Shown here: in pieces, positions 15,968-23,708 of the stretch | Position numbering within the stretch: the first letter of the stretch is position 1 | Layout of the letters: the number at the start of each line of letters is the position of its first letter | Assembly (NCBI GenBank): GCA_964632995.1 | Contig: CAZWDL010000111.1 | Location: 1-23,980, forward strand | DNA from: CAZWDL01 sp964632995 | GTDB lineage: Bacteria; Bacteroidota; Bacteroidia; Chitinophagales; Saprospiraceae | Length of the DNA stretch: 23,980 nt | Reading direction: 5' to 3' | Program-made: the position numbers and the translations under genes | Notes under the pieces: model-generated | The model's database searches: none | What the model was told of the DNA's origin: nothing | What the model saw: the letters and a program-made list of their open reading frames with translations, nothing else

Positions 15968-16558
15968 TCAATTTTTCAACTTCTTCTCTTTCTCCTCCAG
16001 GCAAATCCGCAGATTACGCCTTCCGTTCTGTATGTGCGAGCGTACCTTTCCGAGTCGCTTTTTTAGCATTTCCGCGATTTCCTTGTAAGAATGATCCCGG
16101 TAGTAGAACATCTGGATGCACTGCTGTTGTTGTGGATTGAGCTGCTCCAGACAGTCTTTCAACCGCGCTTCCTCCTCGTTTTCATCACTCCTCTCCATAG
16201 TGTGATGCTGCGAATCGAGAGAATGCATAATGCCGGGCTCATAATTGACGGTAATGTTGCGTTTTTCCCGGCGCAGTTGCATCAGGCAGTGGTTTTTGGC
16301 GAGCACGTACAGCCAGCTGCGGAACTTGTCGATCTCGTGTTCCCGGGCTTTGTCGACCAGCTCCTCGTAGATGGCCATGGTGGCGTCTTCGGCGGCGGCA
16401 GGTTCTTTCAGGTACTTCATGCATACGCCGTAGACCAGCTCTGCGTAACGGCCGTAGAGCTGTGCGAGCAGTTCCTGATCGCCCGAACGCTGGTAGCGGG
16501 CGAGGAGCTCCCCATCGCTTTGATCCTGTTTTCCACCTTGAAGGAAAAAACGGCGCAT
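15968..16558 (-). CDS. ECF-type sigma-70 family RNA polymerase sigma factor
   Basis: The 196-residue sigma factor has region 2 around residues 20-100 (LLAQLYGRYAELVYGVCMKYL, AAEDATMAIYEEL, FRSWLYVLAKNHCLMQLRR) and region 4 around 135-190 (LNPQQQQCIQMFYYRDHSYK, EIAEMLKKRLGKVRSHIQNGRRNL). The linker is longer than usual and polar. The frame stays open to 16663, but residues before the ATG at 16558 (a Cys/His-rich stretch with no family match) are probably leader: the -7-like TACCTTTC (16575-16582) lies there. It is coupled directly to the anti-sigma/TonB hybrid downstream. Regulation of the nearby TonB-dependent receptor is plausible but unproven. Confidence 0.9.
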   Translation of the reverse strand: MRRFFLQGGKQDQSDGELLARYQRSGDQELLAQLYGRYAELVYGVCMKYLKEPAAAEDATMAIYEELVDKAREHEIDKFRSWLYVLAKNHCLMQLRREKRNITVNYEPGIMHSLDSQHHTMERSDENEEEARLKDCLEQLNPQQQQCIQMFYYRDHSYKEIAEMLKKRLGKVRSHIQNGRRNLRICLEEKEKKLKN

Positions 16559-16922
16559 GTCAAAAATTTGTACCGAAAGGTACGGAATCACCGGGAATAT
16601 ACAGTCATGGCAGTCATGCGGTGAATTGACGGCGGTCGAACTGTCGATTTTTTGCCTTACCACCGGAAGGGCTTTTCCAGCCTTTTTTCCACCCAGCCTT
16701 TATAGGTTGGTTGCCAAAAAGGATGGTGATTTTTGTCAATATAGTTGAGCGTGACGGTAAGCCTGGCCAGGGCGTGACTCTTGTTCGGCACCGTAGCTTT
16801 TTGTGTTTCCTTTGCGCCTCTTTGTGTAATAAACCAGAAACCAAATCCGCTTTTTCTAAAAAAACCATCTTTGCTTGTGTAATTCCCCATTCCATCGCAT
16901 CCTATCACAAAAAACCAATACC
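16559..16922. other. Divergent intergenic region between sigma and VWA genes
   Basis: These 364 bp hold no convincing gene. Minus-strand signals are TACCTTTC (16575-16582), inside the hairpin GTACC-N4-GGTAC (16570-16583), and two CAGTCATG copies 9 bp apart (16602-16609, 16611-16618). A 7-bp hairpin with one G-T pair lies at 16693-16710. Towards the VWA gene are a TTTG array of about 10-bp period (16800-16827) and CATCTTTG (16866-16873), a one-mismatch -7 element 49 bp before the ATG at 16923. Confidence 0.5.
16800..16827. repeat. TTTGNG array with 10-11 bp period
   Basis: TTTGTG (16800), TTTGCG (16811) and TTTGTG (16821) recur at 11 and 10 bp, close to one helical turn. Read on the other strand it gives ACAAAGAGGCGCAAAGGAAA. 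From memory, similar CGCAAAG-type strings occur in many Bacteroidota genomes; I cannot check copy number here. Confidence 0.45.
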
Positions 16923-18815
16923 ATGACTAAGCAAATCACCTACCTCCTGATGTTCGCCCTGCTGCTGCCGCTGGCCGCGTTGCAGGCCGCGAACTCCTAC
17001 ACGTACGAAGGCACCGTTTACGACGAACAACAGCAACCCCTGGCCGGGGCCAGCATCCTGATCAAAGGATCTAACTACGGCACGGTGACCGATATGGACG
17101 GCTTTTTCAAATTTACATACGCCAAGCCGGAAGCCACGCTCATCGTCACCTACCTCGGCTACGAGACCGAAGAAGTCGAAGTGAAGGCCGGCGAGGAGCA
17201 AAGCATCACGCTGAAGCCGAAGAAAGTAGAGCTGGAAGAGATAAATGTAGCCGCCTATAGCATGGAAAGAAAAGCCAAAGCCGACAGCCGTTCTTTCCTG
17301 ATGCGCACCCAGGTCATGCCCGCCACTAGCGGCTATGCCGGCGCCATCTATCCCGTCGAAGGAGCGCCGGATTACAACACCGAAGACTACGCGGTGATCA
17401 ACGAAAACCGATTCTTTGAGGCAACTAAAGAACCGCTGTCTACCTTCTCCATCGATGTGGATGCCGCCTCCTACAGCAATATGCGACGCTTCCTGAAGAA
17501 CGGCCAGGAGCCGCCGAAGGATGCCGTGCGCATCGAGGAAATGGTGAACTACTTCAATTACGATTACTCCAAACCTGCCGGCGAGCATCCCTTCACAGTG
17601 AATACCGAGATCAGCGAATGTCCCTGGGCGCCGGATCATCGCCTGCTGCACATCGGGCTGCAGGGAAAGCATATCCCCATGGATGATCTGCCGGCCAGTA
17701 ATCTGGTATTTCTGATTGATGTCAGCGGCTCTATGTCGGCGGCCAATAAGCTGCCGCTGCTGAAAGCTTCCTTTAAAATGCTGACCGATCAGCTGCGGCC
17801 GCAGGATAAGGTGGCCATGGTCGTGTACGCGGGCGCGGCCGGCGTCGTGCTGGAACCGACCGGCGGCGATAACCAGCAGAAGATCAAAGACGCACTCAGC
17901 AAACTCGAAGCGGGCGGCTCTACGGCCGGGGGCGCGGGTATACAGCTGGCCTACAAACTGGCAAAGGAACAATTCGTGGAAGGCGGCAACAATCGCGTCA
18001 TCCTGGCTACCGACGGCGACTTCAACGTGGGCGCCAGCTCCGATGCAGCCATGGTGCGCATGATCGAGGAGAAGCGCGAAAGCGGCATCTTCCTCACCGT
18101 CCTGGGTTTCGGAATGGGGAACTACAAGGATAATAAAATGCAGCAACTCGCCAACAAAGGCAACGGCAACCACGCTTATATCGACGATATCTCCGAAGCC
18201 AAGAAAGTACTGGTCAGCGAGTTCGGCGGGACCATGTTCGCCATCGCCAAGGACGTCAAGATCCAGATCGAGTTCAACCCCGCCAAGGTACGCGGCTACC
18301 GCCTCATCGGCTACGAAAATCGTCTGCTGAACAACGAAGACTTCCACGACGACCGCAAGGATGCCGGCGAAATGGGCTCGGGACATACCGTTACCGCTCT
18401 GTACGAGATCATTCCCGCGGGCGTTGAAAGCGAACACCTCGCTGAGGTCGACGACCTCAAGTACCAGACGACTAAAGTGGATAAGAGCGCCAATAAGTCG
18501 AAGGAACTGCTCACGATCAAACTGCGCTACAAGCAGCCCGACGGTAACAAGAGCCGCCTGATTGAAGAGGCTGTCATCGACCGCGATACGAAACTGGAGA
18601 ATACCAGTGACAACTTCCGCTGGGCCGCTGCCGTCGCCGAATTCGGCTTGTTGCTGCGCGACTCAGCGTTTAAAGGCAAGGCCACTTACCTGCACTGTAA
18701 GCAGCTGGCCGAAAACGCCAAATGTGAAGACCCTCACGGCTACCGCCGCGAAATGATCGACCTGATCGACGGGATGAAAAGTCTCGCCGATCCGGAAGTG
18801 GTGGGGAAGGAATGA
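16923..18815 (+). CDS. YfbK-type von Willebrand factor A domain protein with carboxypeptidase-regulatory-like N-terminus
   Basis: The 630-residue exported protein has a signal peptide (residues 1-23, ending LQA/AN), a carboxypeptidase-regulatory-like domain (about 27-100: YEGTVYDEQQQPLAGASILI, VTYLGYE), then LEEINVAAYS, a segment resembling the TonB-box region of SusC-like receptors. A YfbK N-terminal region follows (about 165-215: PLSTFSIDVDAASYSNMRRF, VRIEEMVNYFNY). The VWA domain (about 262-435) has intact MIDAS residues: DVSGSMS, the threonine of GGSTAGG and LATDGDFN. The last 200 residues form the YfbK-type C-terminal domain. VWA domains bind ligands through a divalent metal; the partner is unknown. 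The frame opens at 16875, but the signal peptide and position of the -7-like element favour 16923. Confidence 0.92.
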   Translation: MTKQITYLLMFALLLPLAALQAANSYTYEGTVYDEQQQPLAGASILIKGSNYGTVTDMDGFFKFTYAKPEATLIVTYLGYETEEVEVKAGEEQSITLKPKKVELEEINVAAYSMERKAKADSRSFLMRTQVMPATSGYAGAIYPVEGAPDYNTEDYAVINENRFFEATKEPLSTFSIDVDAASYSNMRRFLKNGQEPPKDAVRIEEMVNYFNYDYSKPAGEHPFTVNTEISECPWAPDHRLLHIGLQGKHIPMDDLPASNLVFLIDVSGSMSAANKLPLLKASFKMLTDQLRPQDKVAMVVYAGAAGVVLEPTGGDNQQKIKDALSKLEAGGSTAGGAGIQLAYKLAKEQFVEGGNNRVILATDGDFNVGASSDAAMVRMIEEKRESGIFLTVLGFGMGNYKDNKMQQLANKGNGNHAYIDDISEAKKVLVSEFGGTMFAIAKDVKIQIEFNPAKVRGYRLIGYENRLLNNEDFHDDRKDAGEMGSGHTVTALYEIIPAGVESEHLAEVDDLKYQTTKVDKSANKSKELLTIKLRYKQPDGNKSRLIEEAVIDRDTKLENTSDNFRWAAAVAEFGLLLRDSAFKGKATYLHCKQLAENAKCEDPHGYRREMIDLIDGMKSLADPEVVGKE

Positions 18816-18948
18816 CAGCGAGACTGGGAGCAGCCTGATATATAATACGGCTGTCTACTACCGGGACTTTAGGTCATCAAGGTTCTCAATCACCCCGAAT
18901 TAACGATAAATTAATTCCTGAAAAGCTTGTTTTGGAAGAACGATTGCT

Positions 18949-18956
18949 GAAATTTG
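18949..18956 (+). promoter_or_regulatory. Possible promoter of the PhoD-like gene
   Basis: TTG (18927-18929), 19 bp, then GAAATTTG differs from the Bacteroidota consensus at one position. It lies 19 bp before the ATG at 18976. Confidence 0.4.
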
Positions 18957-18975
18957 CAGATAAAAACCTATCCGC

Positions 18976-20541
18976 ATGATTCGACCAATCGTTCTTCCGG
19001 CTTTTTTGTTCCTTCTTTTTTCCAGTTGTAATCAAACCACTTCGGATGAGGCGGGTGCGCCGCCGCTGCCCGACGACAGCACCTCGCAGTACTGGGATGC
19101 TGCGCTCAAACCTTTCTATCACAGTGTCGCTTCCGGCGATCCCTTACCTGATCGCGTCATTATCTGGACGCGGGTGACTCCTGAAAAGATTCGCCCTATC
19201 GATGTCAGCTGGCGCGTAGCCATTGACGAAGCGATGGAAAACCTGGTGCAGGAAGGAGAGGCGACGACGACGAAAGAGCGCGACTTTACCGTCAAGGTAG
19301 ACGTGAGCGGATTAGAGCCTGATACGGAGTATTATTACCAGTTCAGTGCGCTGGGTGCGAATTCTCCCGTCGGTTATACCAAAACGGCGCCGGCTAGCGC
19401 GGTGGACTCGGTCCGCTTCGCCGTGGTGAGCTGCAGCAATTTTGAGGCCGGTTATTTCAATGCGTTTGCCGATATTGCACAGATTGAGGACCTGGATGCC
19501 GTTATCCACCTCGGCGATTATATTTATGAATACGCTCCTGGCGGCTACGGCGATACTACCCTCGGCCGCTTTCACCTGCCTGCCAAGGAAATCGTCAGCC
19601 TGGAGGACTACCGCACCCGCTACTCTCTCTACCGCCTCGACGATGATTTCCAGGCGGCCCACCGCATGCATCCCTTCGTTACCATCTGGGATGATCACGA
19701 GATCACTAATAACTCCTACGAAACCGGCGCCCAGAATCACCAGCCGGACGAGGAAGGGGACTATCAGACGCGTAAGTCAGTGGCCCGGCAGGCTTATTAC
19801 GAATGGCTGCCCGTACGCGAAGGCGAGAACAGCCATCTGTACCGCGAGCTGCACTTCGGCAACCTCGTCGATCTGATCATGCTCGATGAACGTCTGGCCG
19901 GCCGCTCGGCACAGCTCGACAGCATCTCCCAGCCGGAGTACAACAGCCCCGAACGGACTATGCTGGGAGAACAGCAGCTCGCATGGTTTAAAAACCAACT
20001 GGCTAATTCCGAGGCCGCCTGGAAGGTCATCGGCAACCAGGTCATTTTCTCCGAACTCGATTTCTCCTGGCTGCGCCCCAACCGCCCCCGTAACCTGGAT
20101 GCCTGGGACGGCTATCCCGCCGAGCAGCAGGAGATCATCGATTTTCTCAAAGAAAACAATATTGAAAACGTGGTATTCATTACCGGGGATACCCACACCT
20201 CCTGGGCCTTCGAAGTGCCTGAGTCGATCGAAGCCTATAAAGCCGATAGCACCGCTACCGTGGCGGTGGAATTCGGAACGACAAGCATCACCTCCGCCAA
20301 CTGGGATGAGGGACGCCCCCGGGAGGAGGTACTGCAATACGAGGAAAAGATCACCGCTCCGGAAAACAACCCGCACCTGAAATACACCAACCTGCGCGAT
20401 CACGGCTATCTGCTGCTGGCTCTGACGCCGGAGGAAGCCCGCGCCGAGTGGCACTTCGTGGAGACGATCCGGGAGCCCTCGTCGGAGACTTACGTCGGCG
20501 AGGTGATCCGGGTGAAGCGAGGGACGGAGGAATTGCGATAG
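18976..20541 (+). CDS. PhoD-like alkaline phosphatase family lipoprotein
   Basis: The 521-residue phosphoesterase resembles alkaline phosphatase D, which hydrolyses phosphodiesters and monoesters outside the cytoplasm using Fe/Ca centres. The signal peptide ends in FSSC, giving lipidated Cys18; the following NQTTSDE is acidic, which could favour surface export (weak inference). The PhoD N-terminal fibronectin-like domain covers about residues 45-135 (SGDPLPDRVIIWTRVTP, LEPDTEYYYQF). The metallophosphatase domain runs from about 145 with VVSCSN, IHLGDYIYEY, TIWDDHEITNN, LIMLDER, WKVIGNQVIFS and ITGDTHTSWAF, all the expected metal and substrate segments. The length is close to other Bacteroidota members. 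The stop codon TAG overlaps a large palindrome. The substrate in this organism is unknown. Confidence 0.94.
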   Translation: MIRPIVLPAFLFLLFSSCNQTTSDEAGAPPLPDDSTSQYWDAALKPFYHSVASGDPLPDRVIIWTRVTPEKIRPIDVSWRVAIDEAMENLVQEGEATTTKERDFTVKVDVSGLEPDTEYYYQFSALGANSPVGYTKTAPASAVDSVRFAVVSCSNFEAGYFNAFADIAQIEDLDAVIHLGDYIYEYAPGGYGDTTLGRFHLPAKEIVSLEDYRTRYSLYRLDDDFQAAHRMHPFVTIWDDHEITNNSYETGAQNHQPDEEGDYQTRKSVARQAYYEWLPVREGENSHLYRELHFGNLVDLIMLDERLAGRSAQLDSISQPEYNSPERTMLGEQQLAWFKNQLANSEAAWKVIGNQVIFSELDFSWLRPNRPRNLDAWDGYPAEQQEIIDFLKENNIENVVFITGDTHTSWAFEVPESIEAYKADSTATVAVEFGTTSITSANWDEGRPREEVLQYEEKITAPENNPHLKYTNLRDHGYLLLALTPEEARAEWHFVETIREPSSETYVGEVIRVKRGTEELR

Positions 20542-20572
20542 GTTTACGAAACCTTCAAGGTTTCGTAAACCT
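20540..20572. repeat. 33-bp palindrome at the convergent gene end
   Basis: Arms 20540-20555 and 20557-20572 are perfectly complementary over 16 bp (core GGTTTACGAAACC), with a single central base. It overlaps the TAG of the PhoD-like gene and lies 10 bp from the stop of the minus-strand DUF4465 gene. There is no T-tract on either side. It may act as a bidirectional transcript end or be a dispersed repeat unit; only its symmetry is certain. Confidence 0.85.
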
Positions 20573-20581
20573 GTAATCTTG

Positions 20582-21550
20582 TTATCGCTTCACGAAAGAC
20601 TTCGCCCGCCACACCTGCCGGTCATTCCGCACCTGTATCCAATAGCTACCCGGTGCAAGGGCCTGTACATCCACTTCGTTTTGGCCTCTTTGAAGCAGCT
20701 GACGCTTGACTTCCTGCCCCTGGGCATTGATAAGTGACAAGGCGGCGTCTTCTTGAGGCCAGTCTACTAAGAGGATATTGACTGCCGGGTTGGGATAAAG
20801 CTCAAGAGGCGCTTCCGAAAGCAAGACTGGCCGCGAGGTAGTCTGTTCCGTAAGGCGGATATTATCCACGCAAAAGTAGGTAGGTGTATTGATGCCGAAC
20901 TGGCCAACGTCGGTGGAGCTCAGCGTAAACTGAAGGCTATCCACGGGGCCAAGTGTACTGAGATCAACGAAGGTCCATTCATCGACGATATAATCCTGGT
21001 TATTATCCTCGAAGCGGTAATCGGCCAGGTAGAAATCGACGCTGTCGGTGCTGAGTTGACCGTCCAGGTATTTTTTGATGGTCAGGCGGAAAAAATCGGG
21101 ATCCTCGCCGGTTTCGCCGCCGAACTTTTTCGCGAAAGCGTCCCCATCCAGCATGCTGTAGTAGGCATAGGTGCTGTTGGTGATGTACATGCCCTCAACC
21201 ATACTGCCGGCCGCCGTCTCCCGCAGCTGAATGATACTGGCGCCGAAGGCGAAGGTTACGGCGTAGGTGTCGGAACCCTCCGCGCCGCCGCCGGCAATGG
21301 CGCTGTATTGGTTCGTAAAGCCCGGCGTCAGGGTATCTGTTGTGGTGGATATCGCCCAGCCTTCCCAGGCGTCGAAGTCGGGGTTGTAGTCATTGGGTAG
21401 GAAGACGGACCCGCTTTCAAACCCTCCGGCTGCACCGGCATTGTTGAGAAAGCTGTCTGCCGGCAGATTGAAATTTTCGAAAGTCACCGTGTGCTGCGCC
21501 CCGGCGACCAGGGTGAAAAATAAGGCTAAAGTGATAAAAAATACTCTCAT
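20582..21550 (-). CDS. DUF4465 protein with T9SS type A sorting domain, possible corrinoid-binding protein
   Basis: The 322-residue exported protein has an ordinary signal peptide (cut near VAGA/QH, no lipobox). The DUF4465 domain (about residues 20-230) shows family hallmarks: FDAWEGWAIS, NQYSAIAGGG, YITNSTYAYYSMLDGDAFAK, FYLADYRFEDNNQDYIVDEW and NTPTYFCVDNIRL. A C-terminal type IX secretion sorting domain (about 250-322) begins with LYPNPAVN and ends in a basic tail, so the mature protein should be released or attached at the cell surface. It lies 60 bp after the BtuB-like gene on the same strand, with no clear promoter or terminator between them, so riboswitch control is likely. From memory, DUF4465 genes recur in Bacteroidota B12 loci, where BtuH-type surface proteins bind corrinoids. 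That assignment remains to be confirmed. Confidence 0.88.
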   Translation of the reverse strand: MRVFFITLALFFTLVAGAQHTVTFENFNLPADSFLNNAGAAGGFESGSVFLPNDYNPDFDAWEGWAISTTTDTLTPGFTNQYSAIAGGGAEGSDTYAVTFAFGASIIQLRETAAGSMVEGMYITNSTYAYYSMLDGDAFAKKFGGETGEDPDFFRLTIKKYLDGQLSTDSVDFYLADYRFEDNNQDYIVDEWTFVDLSTLGPVDSLQFTLSSTDVGQFGINTPTYFCVDNIRLTEQTTSRPVLLSEAPLELYPNPAVNILLVDWPQEDAALSLINAQGQEVKRQLLQRGQNEVDVQALAPGSYWIQVRNDRQVWRAKSFVKR

Positions 21551-21610
21551 GAAATGCTTGATTTAGGTATCTGAAAGATGAAGTGATTTTAGTAACTCGT
21601 CGTTGTTTGT

Positions 21611-23512
21611 TTAATCCTCGTTAACTTGACTAAACTGCAGCCGCAATCCGGTCTGGTAATGCCTGCCCGGCATGGGCCGCCGTTCTACAATCCGGTAGGA
21701 GGCGTCCCATAGGTTTTCGATTCGGAAGAATAAAGCGCCTCCGAGGGGAGCGCCTTCCAGCGTGTAACTCAGGCGCAGGTGGCCGAGCTGGTAGCCGGGC
21801 AGCGGTTCTGTGAGGCTGCTTACTTCGCTGGTGTAGCTGTGCTGGTAAGCGGCTTCCAATCCTTTCCAGCGCAGCTGCAACTGACCGAAGGCCCGGTGTT
21901 CGGGAGTATAGATCAGTTGCGATCCGGCTTCAATCCTGGGGCTTTCGATTGCCCGTTGATTCGTGGAGCGAATAAAGTCACAGCCGCCCGAAATTTTCGT
22001 TTGAAAGCTCCCGGAAGAAAAGGTCCAGCCGATGCGCTGTTCGATGCCCCGGCTCCACACTTCGGCGATATTTTGCGCCGACCAGTAGTTGGCGTTACCG
22101 GCGATGCTCCACAGGATCCAGTTCTGGATATTGCGGTTGAAGGCGGTGATGCTATATTCGAATTGATGCTTATCGAATGTCCAGTTGGTCTGTATTCCCG
22201 CCTCCTGGCTCCAGCCCTGTTCCGGTTTCAGTTCAGGGTTGCCGCCCGGCCGCCAGTAGCGGTCATTGAGGGTGGGCAGGCGGTAGTTTCGCGATATTTT
22301 GGCGCGCAGCGACAGCCAGTGGAGAACTCTTCCCTTTGCCCCCAGGCTTCCGACAAAGGGAATCAGGGCGCCGTCCGCCAATCCCTGGCGGCCGTTCAGC
22401 TGCAGCTGCCATGCGCCCAGTTTTTGCCGGAAGGCGCCAAAAAGTGCAGCCTGATATTGCTCGGGCGGTTCGGCGTAGCCGTCGGCGAAAGCACGGGTAA
22501 AGGTATGGTTGATGCCGGCCTGTATTTGTTGTGACCGGGTAAGTTGCCACTGTCCTTCCACTTCACCGACCAGGCTCCAGAATCGGCTCTCCGCCCGCAG
22601 TCCGGTAAGCTCATCCCGGAAGTCTATGTATTCCCGGAAAAAGCCCACCCGGGCTTGCAGGACGGAGCGGGGGCCATTGCGCCGCCAATGCAGGGCGCTG
22701 CGCAGTACTTTATCTTTCTGGGAGGCGGCGCTTCGGGTCTGGGTAGTCAGGGGTGGAATGTCGCGGTCGCCTTCCTGCCACCAGACCTGCAAGCCGAGCT
22801 GCTGGCCGGGGTGAAGTTTCCAGTAGAATTCCTGCAGCAGCCCCCGTTGCCGGAAGGCGGCATTACTTTGCCGGCGTTCGGGCAGGTCAGGGCGGATATG
22901 ATAAGGAAAGTCGTTGTCGGCCTGCTGATGAAAGAGGCGGGTAGATCCCGCTAATTGCTTCCCACCGTACTTTGCCTGGAACTGCAGATCGCGACGCCCG
23001 AAGCTGCCGATCAGTGAGCGCAGGGTCAGCGACAGGGGCTGCTTGTAGGCCGGCCGGTTGCGTAGGGCAATCGTTCCACCGATGGCGCCGCTGCCCCAGC
23101 CGGCGCTGTTACCGCCGTAGCGCAGCTCGATGTCGTCGGCAAAGTGGGTGGGGAGCAGGGAGAAGTCGAGCAATCCGAGCATCGGGCTCTGCAGGGCGAA
23201 GCCGTTCCAGACGACGGCCGTATGGCCGGCGCTGCCGCCCCGGACGGAGGGGGTGGCCAAACTGCCGGCGCCGTAATTTTTAATAAAAATGCCGGTTTCC
23301 CGGCTCAGTAATTCTCCCAGGCTGCTATGGGCGTAAGTCGCGATCTGGGCTGAATCCCATTGTTCGGTACGTTCGCCGGCCGCAGTGCTGCGCAGGGGGG
23401 TAGCCGACACCTCCAGGGTTGGCAGTAGTAGCGAAGTGTCTGCCTGCGCCTGCAGCCCGGCGATGCCGGCGAAGTAAAACAATAAGGAAAAAAATAGCTT
23501 ATGCCCGTACAT
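21611..23512 (-). CDS. btuB: BtuB-like TonB-dependent cobalamin receptor
   Basis: The 633-residue outer-membrane receptor probably imports cobalamin or other corrinoids with TonB energy. The signal peptide ends near LQA/QA. A TonB-box-like segment LPTLEVSATPL follows, then a compact plug (about residues 45-155: LGELLSRETGIFIKNYGAG, SVRGGSAGHTAVVWNGF, GSGAIGGTIALRNRP) and a beta-barrel ending in YQTGLRLQFSQVNED. There is no carboxypeptidase-like extension, unlike the other receptor here, and length is near that of BtuB (about 600). The main evidence for substrate is the cobalamin riboswitch in its leader. An in-frame TAA two codons before the ATG fixes the start. The T9SS-sorted DUF4465 gene follows. 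BtuF, BtuC and BtuD homologues are not in the window. Confidence 0.9.
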   Translation of the reverse strand: MYGHKLFFSLLFYFAGIAGLQAQADTSLLLPTLEVSATPLRSTAAGERTEQWDSAQIATYAHSSLGELLSRETGIFIKNYGAGSLATPSVRGGSAGHTAVVWNGFALQSPMLGLLDFSLLPTHFADDIELRYGGNSAGWGSGAIGGTIALRNRPAYKQPLSLTLRSLIGSFGRRDLQFQAKYGGKQLAGSTRLFHQQADNDFPYHIRPDLPERRQSNAAFRQRGLLQEFYWKLHPGQQLGLQVWWQEGDRDIPPLTTQTRSAASQKDKVLRSALHWRRNGPRSVLQARVGFFREYIDFRDELTGLRAESRFWSLVGEVEGQWQLTRSQQIQAGINHTFTRAFADGYAEPPEQYQAALFGAFRQKLGAWQLQLNGRQGLADGALIPFVGSLGAKGRVLHWLSLRAKISRNYRLPTLNDRYWRPGGNPELKPEQGWSQEAGIQTNWTFDKHQFEYSITAFNRNIQNWILWSIAGNANYWSAQNIAEVWSRGIEQRIGWTFSSGSFQTKISGGCDFIRSTNQRAIESPRIEAGSQLIYTPEHRAFGQLQLRWKGLEAAYQHSYTSEVSSLTEPLPGYQLGHLRLSYTLEGAPLGGALFFRIENLWDASYRIVERRPMPGRHYQTGLRLQFSQVNED

Positions 23513-23708
23513 CGATTACCTGCTGATTTGCCGGGACGACGGCGGGGGAAACAGGTAGAAACGGCAGGTGGAAAGCGCAGAAGGCCTGAAGAAAAGATTG
23601 AAAAGCTGCTGCTGCGCAGAAACCGGTTACAGCGGCCTGGGGCGACCACGTATTTACTGTCGTTTCATCCGTCGCCTTTCCGCCGAAAGCCCGAATGAAT
23701 ATATTACA
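23513..23708 (-). promoter_or_regulatory. Long btuB leader, probable riboswitch expression platform
   Basis: About 196 nt separate the aptamer from the ATG. A Shine-Dalgarno-like GCAGGT lies 5 nt before the ATG (23518-23523). Complementary stretches are TACCTG (23552-23557), ACCTGC (23564-23569) and ACCTGC at the aptamer's 3' end (23712-23717). Mutually exclusive pairing could hide or free the ribosome site. This is inference from base pairing only. Confidence 0.4.

Noticed and set aside
16905..18437. 510-codon open frame on the minus strand across the VWA gene
   Set aside because: It is fully antisense to a gene with clear domains, its translation is low-complexity Val/Ala/Gly/His-rich with no recognisable motif, and it is explained by codon bias in GC-rich DNA.
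18829..18856. CAGCC/GGCTG hairpin after the VWA gene
   Set aside because: Only 5 bp with a 13-nt AT-rich loop and no U-tract; too weak to call a terminator.
18877..18892. tRNA T-loop-like GGTTCTCAATCACC
   Set aside because: The match has an extra base, and no acceptor, D or anticodon arms can be fitted around it.
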